Of a stretch of 64,000 nucleotides of DNA, positions 27,941 to 35,736 are shown piece after piece; the stretch's first letter is position 1, and each line of letters begins with the position of its first letter. The position numbers and the translations under genes were made by a program. The notes beneath the pieces are model-generated. The model had not been told where the DNA came from. It searched no databases and was given only the letters and a program-made list of their open reading frames with translations. The stretch is taken from NCBI GenBank assembly GCA_050250915.1, contig JBFWNT010000010.1:1-64000 (forward strand). Direction: 5' to 3'. This DNA is from Miltoncostaea sp050250915 (lineage in GTDB: Bacteria; Actinomycetota; Thermoleophilia; Miltoncostaeales; Miltoncostaeaceae).

Positions 27941-29808
27941 GGGGTGCTCCCTGCGGTCTCCACGGTGATCGCGGTGTCGGTGTGGCCCTTCTGGATCTTC
28001 GCCCGGTTCAGCGGGCGCAGCGACTTCGCGATCTCCTGGATGGTGTTCGCGGTCAGGGCGTTGGTCAGCGAGTTGGAGATCCAGTACGTGGTTCCGTCCT
28101 TCGTGAAGGCGAGCCGCTGGAGGTTCTTGCCGTCGTAGTAGGTCTTGTACTCACGGCCGCCCGAGGGGATGGTGCCCGTCTCGCCCTCGAGGATCGGGGG
28201 GTTCTTCATGTTGGTCATCTCGAGGCCCCAGTACTGCGGGGCGCCGCCGGCGTAGGTCACGAAGACGATCTTGACCGCCTGGCGGTTGTTCCTGTCGTCG
28301 ATCTTGTAGGCGCGCACGATCTTGACCGACGATCCCGAGGCGACCTTCATCGGGACCATCACCTTCAGCCCCGGCACCTGCGAGCGGATGGCCCGCATCG
28401 TGTCGACCAGGCTGCTGGTGTCGACGGTGGAGGCGGCGGCCTCCTTCGCGGGCGGCGGCGGCTTGGCGAGCTTCCCGGTCCAGTCGGCGCCGGTCACCAC
28501 CACCACCTCGTTGCCCCGCGCATCGGCCGCGCTCAGGGCGCCGATCGACGCCTGCGGCCCGAGCAGCGCGGCGATCTTGCGCGCCGGCTCGCGGAACCCG
28601 GGGGCGTAGTAGACCTCGCTGGTGGGGTGGTTGAAGTCCTTCGCGTTGCCGCCCACCGAGGTGGCGTAGCGCTTGGCGTTGAGCGCCTCGGCGACCGCCT
28701 CGGCCTGGAGCACGCGGCCGGCGCCGTTGAGCACCGTCACGTCCACGGTGGCCGGGTCGATCGGCTTCGCCTTCGCCCCGCCGTTGCCCTGGACGAACTC
28801 CGGCTCCTTCCACTCGGCGACCTTGGAGTCGATCTCCGACTGGCTGACCTCCTCCACCGACGCGCCGTTGATCATGTTGCTGGACCCCTGGATCGAGACC
28901 CGGGCGATGCGGTCCTTCGGCGCAGTGAGGGCCAGCTCCAGGATGGAGAGGAACTTCGGCACGTTGGTCAGGTTGGTCTCGATGTTCTCGGCGAAGATCC
29001 GGCGCAGGGCCGTCGGCTTGGTGAGGTTGCCGAGCTGCTTGGTCTGGCGCTTCAGCTCCGACAGGAACATCTGCTGGCGCGCGATGCGCGCGTAGTCCGA
29101 GTCGGTGTGGCGGTAGCGGACGAAGTCCAGCGCGTTGGCCCCGTTCAGCTTCTGGTAGCCGGGCTGGAGGTCGATCTCGTCGTAGTTGTGGGCCGCCGTC
29201 CCGTCGTGCTTGTTGTAGTAGCGCCGGTCCACGTCCATGTAGACGCCGCCCACCTCGTCCACCAGCTTCTGGAAGCCGGTGAAGTCGATGATCACGTAGT
29301 AGTTGACGGGCTCGCCGGTGAGCGCCTCGACCGTCTGGATCGTCTTGGCGGGGCCGTACGAGTAGGCCTCGTTGATCTTCGCCGTCCCCACGCCCGGGAT
29401 CGGGACGTAGGAGTCGCGGGGGAAGGACAGCATCGAGATGAAGTCCCGGCGCGGATCCATCCGCACGAAGATGAGCGAGTCGCTCCGGCCGGGGTCGCCC
29501 TCGGACGGCCGCGTGTCGGACCCGATCAGCAGGATGTTGGTGGGCTCGCCGGGGAGCACCGGCCGGGTGGCGGCCCGGGCCGCCTTGGCCTCGGCGGTGT
29601 TCGGCGCGGCCTGCTCCAGCGTGTCGTCCAGGTAGATGTACGCCCCGACGCTGATCGCGACGACCAGCCCGAGGATGGAGTAGAGCCCCCAGCCCACGAG
29701 CGCGGGCCACAGCCGTCGCCGGCCCGGCACGCGGAAATAGCGCGCGCGCTGGTGCGAGGACTCGTCCGGCGAGGGCGTGGGCGGCGTGGGCGGGGGCTCC
29801 GCGCTCAT
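27937..29808 (-). CDS. LytR-CpsA-Psr (LCP) family wall polymer ligase
   Basis: A 623-residue membrane-anchored protein. A proline-rich cytoplasmic start and one membrane helix (about 33-60) precede the LCP domain (about 88-245) with ILLIGSDTRPSEGDPGRSDS, SFPRDSYVPIPG, INEAYSYG and DFVRYRHTDSDYARI. Its conserved arginines and aspartates bind the pyrophosphate of lipid-linked glycans. A LytR_C domain follows at about 345-430. Another 180 residues form a second, less familiar domain repeating the VVTGADWTG theme. LCP enzymes transfer glycopolymers from undecaprenyl carriers to peptidoglycan. It sits next to Ugd and the nucleotidyltransferase, which could supply the sugars. Confidence 0.92.
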   Translation of the reverse strand: MSAEPPPTPPTPSPDESSHQRARYFRVPGRRRLWPALVGWGLYSILGLVVAISVGAYIYLDDTLEQAAPNTAEAKAARAATRPVLPGEPTNILLIGSDTRPSEGDPGRSDSLIFVRMDPRRDFISMLSFPRDSYVPIPGVGTAKINEAYSYGPAKTIQTVEALTGEPVNYYVIIDFTGFQKLVDEVGGVYMDVDRRYYNKHDGTAAHNYDEIDLQPGYQKLNGANALDFVRYRHTDSDYARIARQQMFLSELKRQTKQLGNLTKPTALRRIFAENIETNLTNVPKFLSILELALTAPKDRIARVSIQGSSNMINGASVEEVSQSEIDSKVAEWKEPEFVQGNGGAKAKPIDPATVDVTVLNGAGRVLQAEAVAEALNAKRYATSVGGNAKDFNHPTSEVYYAPGFREPARKIAALLGPQASIGALSAADARGNEVVVVTGADWTGKLAKPPPPAKEAAASTVDTSSLVDTMRAIRSQVPGLKVMVPMKVASGSSVKIVRAYKIDDRNNRQAVKIVFVTYAGGAPQYWGLEMTNMKNPPILEGETGTIPSGGREYKTYYDGKNLQRLAFTKDGTTYWISNSLTNALTANTIQEIAKSLRPLNRAKIQKGHTDTAITVETAGSTP

Positions 29809-30911
29809 GCGGTGCCGGCCTCGGCGCGGTGGACGGGGAGGCCGGCGACGATGCGGGCGAAGTCGACGAGGGCGCGCCGGTAGCGGGGCAGGCTCTCGAT
29901 CTCCACGTACTCCTCGGGCCCGTGGTGGCCCCCTCCGCGGGGGCCGAACTCCACCGCCGGCACCCCCACCTCCAGGAACGCCACCGCGTCGGACGCGCCG
30001 TCGCGCCCCACGGACGTGGTGGAGGGCTCGTAGCGGCCGGCGGCGTCGAGCAGCGCCTGCACCACGGGGTGGTCGGGCGGGACGTCGGCGGGCGGGCGCT
30101 CCAGCAGCACCTCGACGCGGGCGGCGGGGTCGAGCGAGCGGACCTGGGCGAGCACCTCCTCGGGGTGCTGGCCCGGGAGGTAGCGCACGTCGACGTCCAT
30201 CCGGCAGTGGTCGGGCACCTTGTTCACGGCGTCGCCGCCGGCGATGCGGCCGAGGTTGATGGAGGGGCGCTCGAACAGCGGCGCCGACTCGGCGGCGAAC
30301 GGCAGGGCCTCGATGCGGCGGAACATGTCGACCGCCCGCAGGATGGCGCTGTCGCCCAGCCAGGGGGTGGCGCCGTGGGCCGCGGTGCCCGGCACGTCGA
30401 CGCGCATCATCAGCACGCCCTTGGCCTGCACGCCCACCAGCATGTCGGTGGGCTCGCCGCAGACCACGAAGTCGGCCCGGAGTCCGTCGCGCACCATCAT
30501 CTGCGTACAGTTCTCCCCCGGCTCCGACCGTTCCTCGTCCGGGACCACCATCAATTGCAGCTCGGCGCCCTCCAGCCCGCTCTGCGCGAGGTCGGCGACG
30601 GCGAGCATCATCGCCCCGAGGGCGGCCTTCATGTCGTAGGCGCCGCGCCCGTACAGGCGGCCGCCGTCGATGCGCGGCGCGAACTGGTCCTCGTGCCCCG
30701 GGACCACGTCCAGGTGGCCGTTGAAGATGATCCGCGTGGGGCCCGAGCCGACCCGCGCCATGAGCGACCGGCGACCCGCCATCTCCACCGGGTCGACGTG
30801 CGCACCGCGCGCCTCGAGCCAGCCCGCGACGAAGTCGGTGGCCTGGCTGAGACCCGAGCGGCGCGAGGTGTCATAGGCGATCAGCCGCTCGGCCAGCAGG
30901 ACCTCGTCCAC
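29805..30911 (-). CDS. M20 family peptidase (ArgE/DapE type)
   Basis: A 368-residue dinuclear zinc amidohydrolase. Metal ligands are seen in NGHLDVVPGH (His, Asp), in YGRGAYDMKAAL, in the Glu pair of PDEERSEPGE, and in the late HHGPEEY. It resembles succinyl-diaminopimelate desuccinylase and acetylornithine deacetylase; DapE would fit the wall-synthesis context but is not proved. The GTG at 30911 has no Shine-Dalgarno. A TATCCT ends 6 bases upstream, which points to a leaderless message. It is the first gene of the coupled operon running down to mtnA and overlaps the LCP start (ATGA). Confidence 0.85.
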   Translation of the reverse strand: MDEVLLAERLIAYDTSRRSGLSQATDFVAGWLEARGAHVDPVEMAGRRSLMARVGSGPTRIIFNGHLDVVPGHEDQFAPRIDGGRLYGRGAYDMKAALGAMMLAVADLAQSGLEGAELQLMVVPDEERSEPGENCTQMMVRDGLRADFVVCGEPTDMLVGVQAKGVLMMRVDVPGTAAHGATPWLGDSAILRAVDMFRRIEALPFAAESAPLFERPSINLGRIAGGDAVNKVPDHCRMDVDVRYLPGQHPEEVLAQVRSLDPAARVEVLLERPPADVPPDHPVVQALLDAAGRYEPSTTSVGRDGASDAVAFLEVGVPAVEFGPRGGGHHGPEEYVEIESLPRYRRALVDFARIVAGLPVHRAEAGTA

Positions 30912-30917
30912 CGGGAG

Positions 30918-30923
30918 AGGATA
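30918..30923 (-). promoter_or_regulatory. -10 element for leaderless M20 peptidase operon
   Basis: TATCCT on the minus strand, separated by 6 bases from the GTG start at 30911. This is the distance expected between a -10 box and the first transcribed base. No clear -35 box. Confidence 0.5.
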
Positions 30924-30962
30924 ACCGAGCCCGGTGGACGGGCCGTTTCGGCCGGGCCGGTC

Positions 30963-30968
30963 TACCCT
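30963..30968 (+). promoter_or_regulatory. -10 element for leaderless alpha/beta hydrolase
   Basis: TACCCT, followed by 7 bases and the GTG at 30976. It mirrors the divergent promoter of the M20 peptidase 40 bases away. Confidence 0.4.
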
Positions 30969-30975
30969 CAGGTGG

Positions 30976-31776
30976 GTGATCGTCTCCGCCCTGGTCGCCG
31001 CGCTGCTGCTGGTCCCCGGCGCGGGCGCGCCGGTGGAGCGGCCGGTGTCGATCGCCACCGAGGGCGGCGTCACGCTGTCCGGATCGCTGCTGGTGCCGCC
31101 CGGGCACGGCCCCTTCCCCGCCGCCGTCCTGGTGAGCGGCTTCGGGCCGCAGGACCGCGACGGCGGGGGCAGCGGGGCGTACCGCGACCTGGCCGAGGGG
31201 CTGGCGCAGCGCGGGCTGGTGGTGCTGCGGTACGACAAGCGCGGCGTCGGCGAGTCGGGCGGCGACCCGCTCTCGTGGCTCGACGCGCGCCCCCTGGCGG
31301 CCGACGCGGCCGCGGCGGTGCGCCTGCTGTCCGGCATCCCGGGCATCGACACCCGCCGGGTCACGCTGGTGGGGCACAGCCAGGGCGGCGACCTGGCCTT
31401 CGCGGCCGCCCGCCACTCGCCCGCCACCCGCATCGTGAGCCTCTCGGCCCCCGGCCGCCCGCTGGGGCTGCTCCCCCGCGCGGCGGGCACCGCGAGCCGG
31501 TTCCTGCGCCGCCTGGTGGGCCCGGTCATCGCCGACGCGACGCTGCGGACGGACCCGCTCCGCGACGCGGCCGCGGCCCACCAGCCGGCGCTGCTGGTGC
31601 AGGGCACCCGCGACCGCACCGTCCCCTTCGCCGACATGGCCCGCATCGCCGCCGCCCGCCGCGCCGAGGGCCGCCCCACCCGGACGCTTCCGGTGCCGGG
31701 GGCGGGGCACTTCCTACAGGTCGAGGGCCGCGTCCCCCTGCGGGTTCTCGACGCGGTCGCCGCGTTCGCCGGCTGA
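30976..31776 (+). CDS. Exported alpha/beta hydrolase
   Basis: A 266-residue alpha/beta-hydrolase fold protein. The GTG at 30976 opens a signal peptide or anchor (VIVSALVAALLLVPGAGA). The catalytic triad is readable: Ser in VGHSQGGDLA, Asp in QGTRDRTVPF, His in VPGAGHFLQ. The oxyanion segment is VSGFGPQDRDG and the conserved YDKRGVGESGG follows. The family contains esterases, acyl hydrolases and peptidases; the substrate is unknown. An in-frame ATG at 30934 would place the start upstream of the likely -10 box and is less likely. Its 3' end overlaps the convergent MFS gene by 63 bases. Confidence 0.82.
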   Translation: MIVSALVAALLLVPGAGAPVERPVSIATEGGVTLSGSLLVPPGHGPFPAAVLVSGFGPQDRDGGGSGAYRDLAEGLAQRGLVVLRYDKRGVGESGGDPLSWLDARPLAADAAAAVRLLSGIPGIDTRRVTLVGHSQGGDLAFAAARHSPATRIVSLSAPGRPLGLLPRAAGTASRFLRRLVGPVIADATLRTDPLRDAAAAHQPALLVQGTRDRTVPFADMARIAAARRAEGRPTRTLPVPGAGHFLQVEGRVPLRVLDAVAAFAG

Positions 31777-32982
31777 CCCGCCGCGGGCCCCGTCGATCTC
31801 GGGGACGGCGTTGCGCAGGCTCCAGACGCCCCACGCGCCGAGCAGGGCCGCGCAGCCGAGCAGCGTCGCCTCGATCCCCACGACCTGCGCGATGGCCCCC
31901 GCGAGGGTGGAGCCGATCGCGATGGGGCCGATCACCGACAGCTGGTAGAGGCCGAGCAGGCGCCCGAGCAGCGCCGGCGGCGCGTTGAGCTGCACCGCGG
32001 TGTTCGTGGCCGCGAACATCCAGATCCAGAAGGCGCCGCTGAACGCCATGGCGATCAGGCCGAGCCACAGCCACGGCGTGATCGCGACCACGGCCAGGCC
32101 GATCGCGAACGTGCCGGTGGCGATCGGCAGCGCCCGGTGCCGCGGCAGGCCGCGGGCCGTCAGGCGCTCCAGCCACCAGGCGCCCAGCAGCGCGCCGCCG
32201 CCCATCGCCCCGAGAAGCAGGCCCAGCCCCTCGGCCCCGGCGTCGAGGCGGTCGGCCACCACCGGCGCCAGCTCCTGGATGGGCGAGGCGAGCGCCGTGA
32301 ACAGGGCCATCCCCACCAGCAGGCGCCGGATGGCGCGGTCGTGGGCCGCGTGGCGCAGCGCCTCGCGCATCCTCGCGGGGGCGCCCGGGCGGTTGGCGGC
32401 GGGGCGGGGGGCGAGCCGCATGAGCACCAGCACGAGGGCGAGGAACGAGAACGCGTTGAGGGTGAAGCACACCGTCGCGCCGAACCCGGCGAGCACCGCG
32501 CCGCCGATCGCCGGCCCCGCCAGGCGCGCCACGTTGATGCCGGCGGCGTTCATGCTCACCGCCTGCGACAGGCGCTCGCGCGGCACCAGCGACGGGATCA
32601 GCGCCAGCATCGCCGGCAGTCCCAGCGCGAAGCCGGTGCCCACCAGGAACGTGAGCACGTAGATCGCCCACACCTGGGTCCCGTCGGCGAACTGGATGAC
32701 CGCCAGCGCCCCGGCCGCGACGGCCTGGAGCAGGAAGGTCCAGATGCCCACGGCGCGCCGGTCGAAGCGGTCGGCCAGCGCGCCCGCGTAGCCCGAGAGC
32801 GCGATCGCCGGCGCCCGGGTCACCAGGGCCAGGGCGCCGACGGCCGCGGGGCTGTCCGTGGCCTCCAGGATGAGCCAGCCGCTCGCGACGATCTGGAGCC
32901 ACGAGCCGGCGTTGGAGACCAGGCTCGCCAGCCAGACGTCCCGGAAATCGCGGTTGCGCAGGATCTCCGGGACCGGGCTCAC
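31714..32982 (-). CDS. MFS transporter (EntS/MFS_3-like)
   Basis: A 422-residue major facilitator protein with about 11-12 hydrophobic helices. The inter-helix loop GALADRFDRRAVG after helix 2 is the MFS signature, and the overall sequence resembles the enterobactin-exporter-like MFS_3 branch. It starts at GTG 32982 with FRDVWLASLVSNAGSWLQ, typical for that branch. Likely a proton-driven exporter; the substrate is unknown. Its C-terminal tail of about 25 hydrophilic residues is encoded over the end of the convergent hydrolase gene. Confidence 0.87.
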   Translation of the reverse strand: MSPVPEILRNRDFRDVWLASLVSNAGSWLQIVASGWLILEATDSPAAVGALALVTRAPAIALSGYAGALADRFDRRAVGIWTFLLQAVAAGALAVIQFADGTQVWAIYVLTFLVGTGFALGLPAMLALIPSLVPRERLSQAVSMNAAGINVARLAGPAIGGAVLAGFGATVCFTLNAFSFLALVLVLMRLAPRPAANRPGAPARMREALRHAAHDRAIRRLLVGMALFTALASPIQELAPVVADRLDAGAEGLGLLLGAMGGGALLGAWWLERLTARGLPRHRALPIATGTFAIGLAVVAITPWLWLGLIAMAFSGAFWIWMFAATNTAVQLNAPPALLGRLLGLYQLSVIGPIAIGSTLAGAIAQVVGIEATLLGCAALLGAWGVWSLRNAVPEIDGARGGSAGERGDRVENPQGDAALDL

Positions 32983-33025
32983 CCTCCCAGTATCGCCGCA
33001 GAGAGGGTCGGCCCGGACGGGTGCG

Positions 33026-33370
33026 CTACGCGGCCGCGGCCCGCGCCCCCGCCTCCACGGGCAGCCCGGCGTCGATCCAGTCCTGCTTGCCCTCGGCGTA
33101 CTCGCGCACGTCCCGGTACCCCATGGCGATGAGCTCGCGCGTCGCGATGCCGGAGTTCTGGCACGGCAGGTTGGCGCAGTAGACGACGATCGCGGCGCCG
33201 CGGTCCGGCAGCAGGGCCGCCGCGAGCTCCCGCACGCGGTCGTGGGGCAGGTTCAGCGCGCCCGGCAGGTGCGCGTCCTGGAAGTACATCGGCGGCAGCG
33301 CCTCGACGACGGTGACGCCGCCGTCGTCGATCGCCCGGGCCAGCTCCTCGCGGGTGATGGTGGGGTGCAC
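33026..33370 (-). CDS. Rhodanese-like sulfurtransferase
   Basis: A 114-residue single-domain rhodanese. The active-site loop follows VVYCANLPCQNS: the first Cys is the expected sulfur carrier, and a second Cys lies five residues on. The GTG at 33370 is fixed by GGAGGAGA just upstream; the longer upstream reading is rejected because it lacks a ribosome binding site and would cover the operators. It is divergent from a TetR-type gene with two operator-like palindromes between them, so its expression is probably controlled by that repressor. Confidence 0.85.
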   Translation of the reverse strand: MHPTITREELARAIDDGGVTVVEALPPMYFQDAHLPGALNLPHDRVRELAAALLPDRGAAIVVYCANLPCQNSGIATRELIAMGYRDVREYAEGKQDWIDAGLPVEAGARAAAA

Positions 33371-33392
33371 TCTGTCTCCTCCCGGCTCGAAT

Positions 33393-33406
33393 CGGACCGT
33401 GGTCCG
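33393..33406. promoter_or_regulatory. Operator-like palindrome, site 1 of 2 (TetR/rhodanese)
   Basis: CGGACC-GT-GGTCCG, a perfect palindrome. It shares the pattern CGGACY-NN-RGTCCG with site 2, whose centre is 34 bases away. Confidence 0.6.
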
Positions 33407-33424
33407 CTTTGTCCTCGGCACCGT

Positions 33425-33442
33425 AACGGACTAGAGTCCGTT
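33425..33442. promoter_or_regulatory. Operator-like palindrome, site 2 of 2 (TetR/rhodanese)
   Basis: AACGGACT-AG-AGTCCGTT, perfect 8-base arms. It overlaps a possible -10 box TAGAGT (33432-33437) of the TetR gene, whose ATG is only 10 bases further. Binding here would repress the regulator itself, the usual TetR-family arrangement. Confidence 0.65.
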
Positions 33443-33447
33443 TGTCG

Positions 33448-34020
33448 ATGGAGGAACGAGCCGAACGCGCCGACGCCGCCCGCAACCGGGCGCGCATCCT
33501 GGACGCCGCCGAGCGGTTGTTCGCCGAGCGCGGCGTCGGGACGGTGACGATGGACGAGATCGCCGCCGAGGCCGGCGTCGGCAAGGGCACGCTCTTCCGG
33601 CGCTTCGGCGACCGGGCCGGGCTGGCCCTGGCCCTGCTCGAGGAGTCCGAGCGGCGGCTGCAGGAGCACGTGCTGCGCGGCCCGCCCCCCCTGGGGCCCG
33701 GCGCGCCGCCGGACGAGCGTCTCATCGCGTTCCTGGACGCCCTCCTCGGACTGCTGGAGGAGCACACCGACCTGGTCGTCTGCTCCGAGACCGCGTCGCC
33801 CGGGGCGCGCTACCGCAGCGGCCTCCACGCGGCGTGGCGCACCCACGTCGCGGTCCTGCTGCGCCAGGCGCGGCCCGACGGCGACGCCGACGTCCTGGCC
33901 GAGGCCGTCCTGGCACCCCTGGCCGGCGAGCTCTACGCCCATCTGCGCGACGGCGGCGCCGAGCCGGACCGCATCCGCGCCGCCGTCCACGCCGTCGCCC
34001 GCGGGGCGCTCACCGGCTGA
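33448..34020 (+). CDS. TetR family transcriptional regulator
   Basis: A 190-residue TetR-type repressor. The N-terminal DNA-binding domain is clear (RARILDAAERLFAERGVGTVTMDEIAAEAGVGKGTLFRRFGDRAGL, here given in overlapping parts: helix-turn-helix at about residues 33-52). The C-terminal ligand domain of about 130 residues carries no known signature. The ATG at 33448 is preferred to the TTG at 33442, which lies within the operator. No Shine-Dalgarno is visible, and the nearby -10 box suggests a very short leader. Probable targets are its own gene and the divergent rhodanese. Confidence 0.88.
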   Translation: MEERAERADAARNRARILDAAERLFAERGVGTVTMDEIAAEAGVGKGTLFRRFGDRAGLALALLEESERRLQEHVLRGPPPLGPGAPPDERLIAFLDALLGLLEEHTDLVVCSETASPGARYRSGLHAAWRTHVAVLLRQARPDGDADVLAEAVLAPLAGELYAHLRDGGAEPDRIRAAVHAVARGALTG

Positions 34021-34024
34021 GGCC

Positions 34025-34054
34025 TTGACCGCGGCGAACACCGTTAGCTAATGT
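34025..34054 (+). promoter_or_regulatory. Sigma-70 type promoter of the DUF4260-tetR operon
   Basis: TTGACC (34025-34030), 18 bases, TAATGT (34049-34054). The -10 box lies inside the large dyad at 34034-34072, so a repressor bound there would block RNA polymerase. Confidence 0.6.
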
Positions 34055-34072
34055 GTCGCTAACACTGTTCGC
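34034..34072. promoter_or_regulatory. 39-bp nested dyad operator
   Basis: GCGAACA and TGTTCGC are the outer arms, GTTAGC and GCTAAC the inner arms, symmetric around 34053. The symmetry and its overlap with the promoter fit a TetR-family operator, possibly with two bound dimers. The likely ligand is the TetR protein encoded second in this operon. Confidence 0.65.
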
Positions 34073-34090
34073 CGCTTTGGGAGGCTCGCC

Positions 34091-34480
34091 GTGAGCGCCG
34101 TCTGCATCGCACCCGCTCGTCCCGCCGCGCGCGTCGCCCTCGGAGCGCTCGCCGTGGCCCTCCTGGCCGCGGCGATCGCCGTGGTGGCCGCCACCGACGC
34201 CGGCTGGCCCTGGGTCGCGGCGACGGTGATGGCGCCCGACGTGGCCCTGCTGCTCGGCGCCGGCCGATGCCTGGAGCCGGGGCGGCTTCACCCCCGCGCC
34301 GTCCCCCTCTACAACGCGCTGCACCACCCCGCCGGGCCGATCGCGCTGGCGGCGCTGTGTGCCGCCGGGCTCCTGGGCCCCGGGCCGCTGGCCGCCGCCC
34401 TGGCCTGGGGGTTCCACATCGCGATGGACCGGGCCGCCGGCTACGGGTTGCGGACGCGCAGTGGCCACCAGGCCCGCTGA
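34091..34480 (+). CDS. DUF4260 family small membrane protein
   Basis: A 129-residue protein with about four membrane helices. The family marks of DUF4260 (YvaZ-like) are present: APDVALLLG, LYNALHHPAGPIAL, and FHIAMDRAAGYGLRTRSG. The GTG at 34091 has GGGAGG upstream. It overlaps the following TetR gene by 20 bases, and in other bacteria DUF4260 genes also sit beside TetR-type repressors. Biochemical role unknown. Confidence 0.8.
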   Translation: MSAVCIAPARPAARVALGALAVALLAAAIAVVAATDAGWPWVAATVMAPDVALLLGAGRCLEPGRLHPRAVPLYNALHHPAGPIALAALCAAGLLGPGPLAAALAWGFHIAMDRAAGYGLRTRSGHQAR

Positions 34481-34994
34481 GCCGGGCGCCCGGGCGCGAC
34501 AGATCGTCGCGGCCGGGCGGGCGCTGCTCGAGGAGGGCGGGCCGGAGGCGCTGTCGATGCGCCGCGTCGCGGAGCGGGTGGGCATCCGGGCGCCGTCGAT
34601 CTACAAGCACCTGCGCGACAAGGAGGAGCTCGAGGCGGCGCTCGTCGCCGACGGCCTGCGCGAGTTCGCGGAGACGTGCGAGGCGGCCGTGGACGGCGCC
34701 GCCGACCCGCTCGCGGCACTCGCCGGGGCGTACCGCGACTTCGCGCGGGCCCACCCCCACCTCTACCGGCTGATCAACGACCGGCCGCTCCCGCGGGACC
34801 GGCTGCCGGCGGGGCTCGAGGCCCGCGCGGGGGCGCCGCTCGTGGCGGCGGTGGGGGGCGACGCCGACCGGGCGCGCGCCGCCTGGGCGTTCGCGCACGG
34901 GATGGTGATGCTCGAGCTCACCGACCGCTTCCCCGGCGGCGCCGACCTGGACGCGGCGTGGCGCTCCGGCCTCGCGGCGCTCGCCCGGACCTGA
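34461..34994 (+). CDS. TetR family regulator with WHG-type C-terminal domain
   Basis: A 177-residue repressor. The N-terminal helix-turn-helix is seen at about residues 30-55 (SMRRVAERVGIRAPSIYKHL). The C-terminal part contains AWAFAHGMVMLELTDRFPGG, the mark of the WHG-type ligand domain. The GTG at 34461 lies 20 bases inside the DUF4260 gene, so the two are co-translated. It presumably binds the 39-bp dyad upstream of the pair. Confidence 0.85.
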   Translation: MATRPAEPGARARQIVAAGRALLEEGGPEALSMRRVAERVGIRAPSIYKHLRDKEELEAALVADGLREFAETCEAAVDGAADPLAALAGAYRDFARAHPHLYRLINDRPLPRDRLPAGLEARAGAPLVAAVGGDADRARAAWAFAHGMVMLELTDRFPGGADLDAAWRSGLAALART

Positions 34995-35014
34995 CGAGCG
35001 CCGCGGGGCGCGGC

Positions 35015-35305
35015 TCAGATCGCGCCGGCCGCGATCCAGACGAGCGGGACCAGGACGGTGACGGCGGCGAGGACGATGGCGGCGGTGCCCATGCCGCGGG
35101 CGCCCTCGCGGCGGGCGCGCAGGCCCAGGACCAGCGCGACGGCGCCGGCCGGGATGCCGAGGGCCACGCCGCCCCCGTCGAACCAGTCCCAGGCGACGAA
35201 GCTCAGCAGCACGGCGACGACGCCGACCGCCACGGCCAGGTACGCCACCGCCGCCGGGCGGGGCGGGGCCAGGTCGACCTGGCGGGGGCTCGGGGTGGTG
35301 CTCAT
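35015..35305 (-). CDS. Small three-helix membrane protein
   Basis: A 96-residue protein with three predicted membrane segments (about residues 20-40, 45-60 and 73-95) and a short proline-rich start. The ATG at 35305 has GGAGG upstream. The middle GIPAGAVALVLGLRARREGARG recalls DUF4190-like proteins. Function unknown. It lies between the second TetR gene and the truncated LuxR-type regulator. Confidence 0.65.
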   Translation of the reverse strand: MSTTPSPRQVDLAPPRPAAVAYLAVAVGVVAVLLSFVAWDWFDGGGVALGIPAGAVALVLGLRARREGARGMGTAAIVLAAVTVLVPLVWIAAGAI

Positions 35306-35391
35306 GGTGTCCTCCGGGGTGCGGGGGGATGGGGTGGCCCGATCCTCCCGGTGCGCCGGGGTCCCGCCATCGTGGCGGCCGCGGGACCGCC

Positions 35392-35736
35392 CTACGTGGT
35401 GGCGCGGAGGTGCGCCAGCACCGCCAGCACGCGGCGGTGGTCGTCCTCGCCGCCGGCGATCCCGAGCGTGCCGAGGATGCTGCGGACGTGGGTCTCGACG
35501 GTGCGGTCGGTGAGCCACAGCCGGCGCGCGATGGCCGCGTTGGTGCGGCCCTCGGCCATCAGCGCCAGCACCTCGCGCTCGCGCGGCGACAGCGCCTCCA
35601 GGGGGTCGTCGCGCCAGTTGCCGACCAGGGCGGCGACCACCTCCGGATCGAGGGCCGAGCCACCGCCGGCCACGCGCCGCAGCGCGTCAAGGAAGTCGTC
35701 GACGTCCAGCACGCGGTCCTTCAGCAGGTATTCTCG
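35392..35736 (-). pseudogene. NarL/LuxR-type response regulator, truncated (5' part lost)
   Basis: Only the C-terminal half of a NarL-family response regulator is left. From YLLKDRVLDVDDFLDALRRVAGGGSALDP (family text recognised in pieces) it runs into the LuxR helix-turn-helix LSPREREVLALMAEGRTNAAIARRLW and ends normally. The receiver domain with its phospho-acceptor aspartate is missing. The homology stops near 35736, where the reading frame runs into the IS481 fragment. Insertion with deletion therefore removed the front of the gene and its promoter. Confidence 0.8.

Noticed and set aside
33370..33421. Longer N-terminus of the rhodanese protein
   Set aside because: It would translate across an operator, and a strong GGAGGAGA ribosome site fixes the start at 33370.
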